A DNA stretch of 64,000 nt. Source: Hufsiella arboris (lineage in GTDB: Bacteria; Bacteroidota; Bacteroidia; Sphingobacteriales; Sphingobacteriaceae). The stretch covers positions 62,001-126,000 of the forward strand of contig NZ_WVHT01000008.1 in the NCBI RefSeq assembly GCF_009834875.1. The letters run 5' to 3'. A program made the translations under genes and the position numbers. Below, one piece after another: positions 51,460 through 60,300 of this stretch (positions are counted from its first letter, which is position 1; every line of letters starts with the position of its first letter). The notes under the pieces are model-generated. The model was not told the DNA's origin. It did not search any database and saw only the letters and a list, made by a program, of their open reading frames with translations.

Positions 51460-52797
51460 TTATGGGTTGACCGTTATATTTCCTAAAGCACGCTGAACAT
51501 CCAGCTTGCTTGACAATAAACTGTATAAAGCGTTTAAATAATTTAATTCTGTCGACCGCAAATCAGTTTCGGCGGTTGTCACCTCAAGGTATGTTTTTAT
51601 CCCCTCGTTGTATTGGAGCTTAATCGTGTTATATACATCTTTTGAAAGCTCAACATTTTCTTTCTGCGTTTTCCACTCGTTCAGATTGCTTTTATAAGCG
51701 GCAAGCGCGTTTTGATATTCCGTATTGATTGCGTTTTTTGTGTCAACGATGTCCAGATCCAAACGCTTATCAACAAGTTGTTCGCGACGGTAGTTCTGGT
51801 ATCTGCGGGTTCCGGTAAAGATCGGAATGGTAAGTTTTAAACCTGTTTGTGAACTGGGATAAGATTCATTGTAGATGTCGGAGAATTTATTGTCAAAGTA
51901 AATCCAGTTGTAATTTATGAATGCCGACACATTTGGCAGAAAACCATATTTATAATAATTAATGTTTAAAGATTGAAGTTGTTTTTGGGTTTCCAGCTGC
52001 TTGTATTCAACACGGTTTTTGTAATTAATTGTCTGCATCGTGTCGAGCAATACCTGCGATTCCATATTTGTGTTATTGAAAGATAATTCAATTGGATTTT
52101 CTGTAGGATAGCCCATTAATTGTTTCAGGTAGGAATATTGTCCTTTAATCGTTTCATTGGTTCGTTTAAGGTCGGATCGTGCGTTACTTAAAGAAATTGT
52201 CGCGCGTTTATAATCGGTTTTGTCAACAAGTCCCGCCTGATATTGCGCATAGGAATCTTTAAGTTGCTTTTCAAGCCTGGCGATTTCTTCCTTTAAAATT
52301 CCAATTTGTTCCTGGCTGGTAAGAATCGCATAAAAAGCTTTGCTTACGTCTACTACGGTATTGATCTTGTTTAATTCGGTGTTCTGGCGGTTCTGGGTGC
52401 GGGTGTATTTAGCGCCCCGGGATGCCAGTAAAAGCTCGTTTGTAAAAATGCTTTGATCAGCTTCTAGTAAAAAATTGGAATTATTTCTTAATCCCTGCCG
52501 GAATAGCTGGGGAGTGCCGCCAATATTTAAGATACTGGTAGGCTGTTTTAAATAACTTGTAAAATTCCCTTCTCCCCGAATCTGCGGAAACCATCCGGCT
52601 AAGGCCGATTTGATATCTCGTTCGCCAATCTCCTCATCAATTAATGATTGTTTAACGCCCGGCTGATTTTTCAATGCATAGTTTATACACTGGCTGAGTG
52701 ACGCCGAACGTAATACAGAATCAGCATTATTTTGAGCCTTTGCAAGTACCGGTGTTACAGCAATCAGTACAATTAAAGCTTTCCTTGTAAATTTCAT
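51460..52797 (-). CDS. TolC-family outer-membrane channel
   Basis: This 445-residue outer-membrane efflux protein has a signal peptide (about residues 1-21) and the two repeated helical/barrel halves of the TolC fold, with LRSASLSQCINYALKNQPGVKQS as the N-terminal repeat and the matching EYQNALAAYKSNLNEWKTQ late. Unlike Escherichia coli tolC it is within the operon, first in order before the adaptor and pump, suggesting a dedicated tripartite system. The 375-nt gap upstream holds the operon promoter. Confidence 0.92.
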   Translation of the reverse strand: MKFTRKALIVLIAVTPVLAKAQNNADSVLRSASLSQCINYALKNQPGVKQSLIDEEIGERDIKSALAGWFPQIRGEGNFTSYLKQPTSILNIGGTPQLFRQGLRNNSNFLLEADQSIFTNELLLASRGAKYTRTQNRQNTELNKINTVVDVSKAFYAILTSQEQIGILKEEIARLEKQLKDSYAQYQAGLVDKTDYKRATISLSNARSDLKRTNETIKGQYSYLKQLMGYPTENPIELSFNNTNMESQVLLDTMQTINYKNRVEYKQLETQKQLQSLNINYYKYGFLPNVSAFINYNWIYFDNKFSDIYNESYPSSQTGLKLTIPIFTGTRRYQNYRREQLVDKRLDLDIVDTKNAINTEYQNALAAYKSNLNEWKTQKENVELSKDVYNTIKLQYNEGIKTYLEVTTAETDLRSTELNYLNALYSLLSSKLDVQRALGNITVNP

Positions 52798-53172
52798 AGT
52801 TGTGATTCGGTGTTAATCGTTACAGAACTTTTATCCATGTGATAAATTTAGTCTCAATAGCAGAGGATTTGCCAAATTGAGTTTCAATTCGAATAATTAT
52901 ATTAAGTATGCTCGGGGATCAAACGCCGCTATTGGTCAATTACACACATTGCGGGCATACTGTTTTGTTTAAATCAGGTTATTAATCGCTGATTACGCTA
53001 ATTTTGATTGCAAAGAAACTTAAAACCTGCGTAAAACGGAGTTGCCGGCCTGCAAATGACATTTCACTGATGTAAGAATTTTGTTATACACTGTCATTTA
53101 AATTCAATACTCAATTCGATCGTTTTATAATCGGCTGATGGTTTGTAAGTTCGCAAATTCAAAAGCTTAATT
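52798..53172. other. Divergent 375-nt intergenic region of the efflux operon
   Basis: It lies between the tolC-like gene (-) and the thioesterase (+) and must hold both promoters. I see no coding frame. Two small dyads are present: AATTGA-GTT-TCAATT (52875-52889), 91 nt or less from the tolC start, and AGTATGC/GCATACT (52905-52911 and 52955-52961). Either could bind a regulator, but none is encoded next door. A TAAGTTCG box near 53147-53154 could serve the thioesterase. Confidence 0.45.
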
Positions 53173-53580
53173 ATGAATTTTCATACCCGCAAGTGGATAA
53201 AACCCGAAGATCTTAATCCAAATGGTACCTTATTTGGTGGCAGTTTGCTGAAATGGATAGACGAAGAAGCCGCAATATATACCATGTGCCAGCTAGGAAG
53301 TAACCGGGTGGTAACTAAGTTTATGTCGGAAATTAACTTTGTAAGTTCGGCAAAACAAGGCGATGTAATTGAAATGGGAATCACTGCAACAAGTTTCGGG
53401 CGAACGTCTATTACGCTTCGCTGCGAAGTACGAAACAAGATTACCCGCCAAAGCATTCTTACCATCGAACGTATCGTATTTGTTCTGTTGAACGAAGGCG
53501 GAATGCCTGTTCCTCATGGACGAACGCACATAATTAGTTCCGACGAACAATTTAAAAATCACACCAACGTAAGTATATAG
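53173..53580 (+). CDS. Acyl-CoA thioesterase, hot-dog fold
   Basis: This 135-residue protein has NPNGTLFGGSLLKWIDEEAA (about residues 17-36) with the catalytic Asp/Glu of the YciA/BACH hot-dog thioesterases, followed by the typical ITRQSILTIERIVFVLLNEGG. These enzymes hydrolyse acyl-CoA to free acid and CoA; chain length is not determined by sequence. It is monocistronic or co-transcribed with the macroglobulin-type gene that follows after 96 nt. Confidence 0.9.
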   Translation: MNFHTRKWIKPEDLNPNGTLFGGSLLKWIDEEAAIYTMCQLGSNRVVTKFMSEINFVSSAKQGDVIEMGITATSFGRTSITLRCEVRNKITRQSILTIERIVFVLLNEGGMPVPHGRTHIISSDEQFKNHTNVSI

Positions 53581-53676
53581 CTTTATTTGAAGTGTAAAAT
53601 TGTGTTAAATGCGACTAACCATGTTGCTGTAAATACAATATCAATCTATATTTACCGCTTTCCGAAATTGAAATTC

Positions 53677-56409
53677 ATGAGTCTCCTGAAAAGTTTTTAC
53701 ATAAGTGTTGTCCTTGTCCTATTAGTACTTTGTTCGTCTTCTTCCTTTGCTCAAACCGATAGCGTCAGTTTAACAACTATTATGGAGAAAACCGCGAAGC
53801 TGGTTAATGAGCGGCCGCTTGAAAAGGTTTATGTACATTTCGACAAGCCTTACTATGCCACCGGAGATACCATATGGTTTAAAGCTTATGTAACAATGGA
53901 TCAGCATGTACCTTCCACTTTGAGCAAGGTTGTTAATGTGGAATTTATCAATAGCAACGATTCGTTGATGGCAAGTTTGAAGTTGCCGGTAAATAATAGT
54001 GTTGCTTATGGCAGCGTCGTGCTGGCACCGCTGCAATATAAACAGGGAAACTACCATGTAAGAGCTTACACTCAGTGGATGATGAACCATGAGGCTGACT
54101 ATTTCTTCAATAAGACCGTAACAATCGGAAACGCGATGGAAAAGGATATTAACACATCCATATCTTATCATGGAAATATTAATGATAAAGCCTCAAAACC
54201 AGGAGCGAAAATCCAGTTTACCGATCCATCCGGACAACCGATCATAAATGGTAAAGTCGACTGGAATGTATATATCGATTATCAAAATAATTTTAAAGGG
54301 AAGGGGCAGACAGACGATAAGGGCTTTATCGATATACCGTTTACGGGAAAACGCCTGGAAGGTATACCCGAGGGAACACTAACTACCACCATTGAAACGA
54401 AAGATAAAAAGACACTGAATTCGAAGTTTGTTTTGAAAAGAGCTTTTGGAAAATATGACGTTCAATTTTTTCCGGAAGGCGGCGATCTCATCAGCGAAGT
54501 GCCGAAACAAGTAGCTTTTAAAGCGATAGGCGGTGACGGTAAAGGAGTTACCGTTAAAGGAAACGTTGTAGACAATGCAGGTAATAATGTCGCTGATTTT
54601 AGCAGCCAGCACTTAGGCATGGGGAAGTTTATCTTAAATCCTCAGCCAGGTAAAACATACAGGGCTAATGTGACTTTTAACGATGGCAGCAGCGCCAGTT
54701 ATGATCTTCCAAAAGCAAAGGTTTCGGGGATTTCATTATCAATTGACAACAAAGAAGGGGAGAGTTTGCAGCTTAAAATATTTGCCAATACCGCGTTTTA
54801 CCAGCTTAACCAAAATAAGAGTTTCTACATTATCGGACAGCAGCAAGGATTTATAACCTACGCGGCGCAAACGAAACTTCAGCAGCAGGTTTACTCCGCT
54901 GCGGTTCCGAAGGCTAAGTTTAAAAGCGGCATTGCTCAATTCACGCTGTTCTCGGCTGCGGGTGTTCCGCTTACCGAGCGTATTGTTTTCATTAGCCAAC
55001 CGGATCAACTGGCCATCTCTTTAAAATCGGATAAACCAACATATCTTACCAGGCAAAAAGTTAAGCTTTCCGTGCTTGCGCAAAAACAAGCGGCTCCAGC
55101 TCAGGGGAATTTTTCCGTAGCGGTAATTGACGAAAGCAAAGTTCCTTATAACGAGGATTCCGAGACGACCATTTTAAGCCATTTACTGCTTACCTCCGAC
55201 CTGAAAGGGTATATCGAAGATCCAAATTATTATTTCCACAAGCCTGATACAAAAAAAATAGCTGATTTGGATGTGTTGATGCTCACACAAGGTTATCGCC
55301 GTTTTTCTTACAGCGACGTGATTGCAGATAAATTACCCCCAATTTATTTTCTACCGGAACAAGGTATCGAGCTATCCGGAATTTTGCGTCAGTTTAACGG
55401 AATGCCCGTATTTAAAGCCGGTATTCGCTTAACCGTTCCCGACAAACACTTTTCAGCTGAAGCCCGTACCGACGCGGACGGGAATTTTAAGTTCGAAAAT
55501 CTGTCATTTGCCGATTCATCAGAAGTAACAATAAGCGCCAGGAATAACGTTAATTCGAAGGCGATGCGGTTAACGATGAACGGGCAATCCTTTCCGGAGA
55601 TTGCTCCTAACATGAATTATCCTGACGAAGTATTAAATATCGATACGGCGCTAGATACCTATCTTAAAAACAGCAGCAAGCAATATGCCTTTACGCGAAT
55701 GCTTAAGGAGGTCCAGGTGACGGCAAAACAGGCTGTAAAAAAACCAAGTCACATGGATTATGGAGCATTAACGGGCCTAAGTCCGCAAGCGGATCATATC
55801 GTAAACGGAGAGCAGTTTGCGGGGTGCAACGTATTTATTCAGTGTTTACAAACCGCAGCGCTTGGGCTGACCTATAATGATAACAACTTTTACATAACCC
55901 GCGCTTATAATAACGGTAACAAAACGCCGGTACAGATTTACATGGGCGGTTTGGCCGTCGATATAAACGCGCTTTCCAGTGTTGTTCCTTCAGAAGTTGA
56001 GTCCGTTGAAATATTTTTGAACGATGGATTGAGCGGAATCAACCGGATGAGCAATACAAACGGTGTTCTGGTAGTAAACATGAAAGCTAAACCAAAAGGC
56101 AAAAAGATGTCGGCCGACGAATGGAAGAAGCTATTTCCGGATCAAAATGCGGTTACTTTTCAGCCTCAGGGCTATACATTGGCCAAGCAGTTTTATGTTC
56201 CGAAATATAGCGGGCCAAAAACGAGCTTGCAGGCAAACGATTATCGCAGTACCGTTTACTGGAATCCACAGGTAATTACCGATCAAACAGGTGCAGCATC
56301 AGTTGAGTTTTATAGCAGTGATGGTAAAGGAACTTATAAAGCTGTTATTGAGGGCATTGACAAGGATGGCAACATTGGCCGCAGCGTTTACCGTTTCAAC
56401 GTCAAGTAA
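53677..56409 (+). CDS. Secreted macroglobulin-domain/TonB-plug protein
   Basis: The start is set at the ATG at 53677 (910 residues), which begins a clear signal peptide (hydrophobic about 9-24, ending SSFAQ); the open frame extends 30 codons further to a TTG but adds no plausible targeting sequence. Domains in order are a macroglobulin MG2-like strand pair (LEKVYVHFDKPYYATGDTIW, about residues 50-69), further Ig-like repeats, a carboxypeptidase-regulatory-like segment (IELSGILRQFNGMPVFKAGI, about 565-584), and a TonB plug-like region with QIYMGGLAVDINALSSV and VESVEIFLNDGLSG. No transporter barrel follows. This is a Bacteroidota family of unknown function at the cell envelope. Confidence 0.8.
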   Translation: MSLLKSFYISVVLVLLVLCSSSSFAQTDSVSLTTIMEKTAKLVNERPLEKVYVHFDKPYYATGDTIWFKAYVTMDQHVPSTLSKVVNVEFINSNDSLMASLKLPVNNSVAYGSVVLAPLQYKQGNYHVRAYTQWMMNHEADYFFNKTVTIGNAMEKDINTSISYHGNINDKASKPGAKIQFTDPSGQPIINGKVDWNVYIDYQNNFKGKGQTDDKGFIDIPFTGKRLEGIPEGTLTTTIETKDKKTLNSKFVLKRAFGKYDVQFFPEGGDLISEVPKQVAFKAIGGDGKGVTVKGNVVDNAGNNVADFSSQHLGMGKFILNPQPGKTYRANVTFNDGSSASYDLPKAKVSGISLSIDNKEGESLQLKIFANTAFYQLNQNKSFYIIGQQQGFITYAAQTKLQQQVYSAAVPKAKFKSGIAQFTLFSAAGVPLTERIVFISQPDQLAISLKSDKPTYLTRQKVKLSVLAQKQAAPAQGNFSVAVIDESKVPYNEDSETTILSHLLLTSDLKGYIEDPNYYFHKPDTKKIADLDVLMLTQGYRRFSYSDVIADKLPPIYFLPEQGIELSGILRQFNGMPVFKAGIRLTVPDKHFSAEARTDADGNFKFENLSFADSSEVTISARNNVNSKAMRLTMNGQSFPEIAPNMNYPDEVLNIDTALDTYLKNSSKQYAFTRMLKEVQVTAKQAVKKPSHMDYGALTGLSPQADHIVNGEQFAGCNVFIQCLQTAALGLTYNDNNFYITRAYNNGNKTPVQIYMGGLAVDINALSSVVPSEVESVEIFLNDGLSGINRMSNTNGVLVVNMKAKPKGKKMSADEWKKLFPDQNAVTFQPQGYTLAKQFYVPKYSGPKTSLQANDYRSTVYWNPQVITDQTGAASVEFYSSDGKGTYKAVIEGIDKDGNIGRSVYRFNVK

Positions 56410-56490
56410 TAATTCAATAACGCGTTTATTTTAATAAAATATCCGTCATTCCTGAGGCATTCATGCTAACTTGCATAAAACCTCAAGGCC

Positions 56491-57120
56491 ATGATTGCAC
56501 CGGATAAAAACTCGAGGTTCCCGCTGGAACATTATACAAGGCTTTGTTTTCTCAAAAACATCATTACTAATCCGAATATCATCGTAGGAGATTACACGTA
56601 CTACGATGACTTTGAAGATGTCTACAATTTTGAACGGAACGTAAAATATCATTTCGAATTTATTGGCGATAAACTCATTATTGGAAAGTTCTGTATGATT
56701 GCCTCCGGAGTAACATTTATTATGAACGGTGCAAATCACCTTGCTAATGTTGTCTCCGCTTATCCATTTGCAATTTTCGGCAGCGGCTGGCAGGGAGCTA
56801 TGGACGGCAAAAGTTATCCGGTGAAAGGTGATACGATTATAGGTAACGATGTATGGCTGGGCTATAACGTTACTATAATGCCGGGGGTAAATATCGGTGA
56901 CGGCGCTATCATTGCGTCAAATTCTACGGTTACAAAAGATGTTGAGCCTTATTGTGTGATTGGAGGCAATCCGGCCCAAGAGATAAAAAAACGTTTCTCA
57001 GACCAAGCCATTGACGATCTTTTGCATATACAATGGTGGAATTGGGATATCGATAAAATCACAAGAAACGTCCATCTGTTGACGGATCATAATATTGAGG
57101 CTTTGAAAAATGCGGTTTAA
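56491..57120 (+). CDS. Vat-type xenobiotic O-acetyltransferase (CatB/VatD-like)
   Basis: This 209-residue left-handed beta-helix hexapeptide acetyltransferase has PNIIVGDYTYYDD (about residues 28-40), LIIGKFCMIASGVTFIMNGANH with the catalytic His of MNGANH (about residue 82), GDTIIGNDVWLGYNVTIMPGV and DGAIIASNSTVTKDVEPY. The same pattern is found in virginiamycin/streptogramin A acetyltransferases and type B chloramphenicol acetyltransferases. Environmental homologues are frequent and resistance is not proven. A short hairpin and a possible 14-codon leader ORF precede the start. It is monocistronic, 81 nt after the plug protein. Confidence 0.88.
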   Translation: MIAPDKNSRFPLEHYTRLCFLKNIITNPNIIVGDYTYYDDFEDVYNFERNVKYHFEFIGDKLIIGKFCMIASGVTFIMNGANHLANVVSAYPFAIFGSGWQGAMDGKSYPVKGDTIIGNDVWLGYNVTIMPGVNIGDGAIIASNSTVTKDVEPYCVIGGNPAQEIKKRFSDQAIDDLLHIQWWNWDIDKITRNVHLLTDHNIEALKNAV

Positions 57121-57324
57121 CTACAATCGCAATTCATTTATTCGGTTGACAGTCCAACATCTGGCATAATTTGCTATTCCAGCTTTAAAAGCCCTGTCTG
57201 AACATTTAGATTTATTGACTTCTTAGCTGTTATTTTTCATTATTTCAAATGTTGAAAAAACGGAATTGATTTAACAATAAATTAATCTGTAAAACTTTAA
57301 ATTTATTGGCTTTTAAATCAGTAT

Positions 57325-60300
57325 ATGAAAAAACTTTTACTCATTTTCCTGTTTTTTGTAATTTCTGTTTGTTCAGTGCAGGCGCAAACAGTTGTAATCA
57401 GTGAAATATACGGTGCCGGCGGCAATGCTGGCGCGGTATTTACCAACGATTTCATCGAATTATACAACCCCACAAATGCTTCTATAAATTTGACAGGTTG
57501 GTCGGTTCAGTATGCCAGTGCTGCTGGAACGAGCTGGGCTACCATTCCACTCAATACCAGTATTGCAGCACATGGATTTTATCTGGTCCAAGGATCGGGA
57601 GGTGCTAATGGCGCAGCTTTGCCAGCAGCAGACGCGAGTGGTACAATAAACATGTCTGCCACAACCGGCAAAGTTGCACTGGTAAGCACCTTAACGGCTT
57701 TAAGCGGAGCGAGTCCTGTAAGTCCTACAATTGTTGATCTTGTCGGCTTTGGAGGTGCAACTTTTTATGAAGGAGCTGTGGCTCCAAGTCCAAGTTCGAC
57801 AACATCAATTGAACGTAAAGCAAAAATTACGTCAACCACAACTACAATGACCGCTGGCGGAATCGACGAATTTTTGGGTAATGGTTATGACAGCAATAAC
57901 AACGCCCAGGATTTTGTGACCGGTGCACCAAGGCCGCAAAATACAGCATCGCCAGCTGAATCAGCTGTTACAGCACCAATCCCATCAATTTCTGTAAACC
58001 CGACGTCTTTAACATTCACAGCTCAGTTGATAAACACGACTTCAGCCAGCCAGCAATATAATTTGTCTGCTGCAAATCTTGATGGCAGCGATGTTACAGT
58101 TACTGTTTCCGGTCCATATACAATTTCCAAAACTTCTGGTGGAGCGTTCGGTTCATCGCTGACGTTCTCTAGCGCAGACTTTGGAAACTTCCCGCTTTCC
58201 ATTTATGTACAATTTAAGCCAATAGTAACCGGTGCAGCAACCGGAACAATTACACACGCTGGTGGCGGCGTTGCATCCGGGCCAACCGTTAGTTTAACAG
58301 GAACCGGAATTGCTGAACAATTAACGGCAAGTACAGCTTCCATTGATTTTGGGAGCCAGGACATTAATACAAATTCCGCTTCCAAACCATATATATTAAG
58401 CGGTACAAATCTAAGCGGTGATGTAAACGTAACCGTCCCGGCGCCTTTTTCGGTTTCGCGTGATAATACTTCTTTTACTAATTCTATCACGTATGGTGCT
58501 TCGGAATTCAGTTCACCGCAAACGGTTTATGTTCGTTTTTCGCCGGCGTCTACAGGAAATGCGTCCGGTGTAGTATCAAACACCAGTGTTAATGTCGCTA
58601 ACATAGATATCCCATTAACCGGAATTGGAACGAGTTCGGCGCCTGCACCTAAAATTGTTATCAGTGAACTATACGGTGGCGGGGGGAACTCGGGAGCGGT
58701 TTATAAAAACGATTTCATCGAACTATATAACCCGACAACTTCAGCTGTCGACCTCACGGGCTGGTCTGTTCAATATACAAGTGCAGCCGGAACAGGTAAC
58801 TGGACTGTAACGCCATTAAGCGGAACTATCGCGTCTAAAGGATACTTCCTGATCCAGGAGGCTAAAGGTACCGGTGGAACAACCGATTTACCAACTCCGG
58901 ATATTACCGGAACTATCGCCATGGCAGGTACTGCCGGGAAAGTAATTTTGTCTAACAGTACAGTTGTATTAAGTGGTGCCAATCCAACCGGAAATTCGAT
59001 AGTTGATAAAGTAGGATTTGGTCCGACTGCTACCGGGTTTGAAGGAACTGCGCCGACGGCTGTTTTAACGAATACAACATCTGCCGAACGTAAAGCAAAC
59101 GCTGCCTCAACCGCAGCCAGCATGGCCTTTGGTGGTGCGGACGAGTTACTGGGAAATGGTTATGATACGGATGACAATGCATCCGATTTTGTGATCAGTC
59201 AGCCAAATCCACAAAATTCATCCCTGGCGGAACCTCCTGCGCCATCTAACAATCCCGTTTTAACAGCTTCTTCCACAAACCTGACGTTTGTCCAGGCAGT
59301 TAATACTACGTCGCTTTCTCAGAAGTATACCTTGTCTGCGGCTAACCTGGCCGGTCCGGTTTCCTTAAGTACAACGGCGCCGTTCAGTATTTCAAAGGAT
59401 AATGCCAACTTTTCAACAACAGCAGAATTTACCGCAGCAGAACTTGCCACGACACAAACAGTATATATTCATTTTAGTCCGACCGTTGCTGGTACCAATA
59501 CAGGAACGATTAGCCATACAAGTGCAAATGCGTCTCAATTAATTCTCAACCTCGTTGGAACGGGAATTGATCCCAATCAAACTAAATTTGCTTTTGAAAA
59601 CTGCAGCACCAGCGGAAGCAGCGCTTTGTCGGATGGATTTTACCAGTACAGCGTTACCGGCGCTCAAAAGTGGGGATGTATCACAACTTTCGGGCATGAT
59701 GCAAACGATGCTTCAGGGTCAGGCAGTGCTGGTAATGCCTTGCAGATTAATGGTTATTCCGGCGGAAACGTTCAAAATGAAGACTGGCTGATATCGCCGC
59801 CATTGCTCATTTCGTCCTTTACCTATCCAATACTATCTTACTGGACGCGTTCGGCCTTCAATGGCGACAAGCTTCAGCTTAAGGTTTCAACGAACTATTC
59901 GGGCAGCGGCGATCCTAAAAATGCCACCTGGACTGATGTTAATGGTAAATTTCCGGAACCGGCTTCTGATATATGGACTAAAACGGATAATATTGACCTT
60001 TCAGCATTTAAGTCATCACCAGTGTATGTGGCGTTCGTTTATAATTCCAGCACGACTTCCGCTTCCAGGTGGACGGTTGACGATTTCTCAGTTAGAAATT
60101 CTTCAACTCCGGCAGCAGTAGAGATAATAACTTCGACAGGTTCCGTTAATTTCGCTTACCAGGCGCCGGAAACATCTTCAGCAGCTCTCCCGATTAATTT
60201 TTCAGCGAGCAATTTAACAGCTGACGTGACGGTAAGCGCACCGCAATATTTCGGTATTTCTAAAACTATCGATGGTGTATACGGCAATTCGCTTAGCTAT

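Noticed and set aside
53587-53676. TTG start for the macroglobulin/plug protein
   Set aside because: The 30 extra residues lack targeting features and precede a clean ATG followed by a signal peptide.
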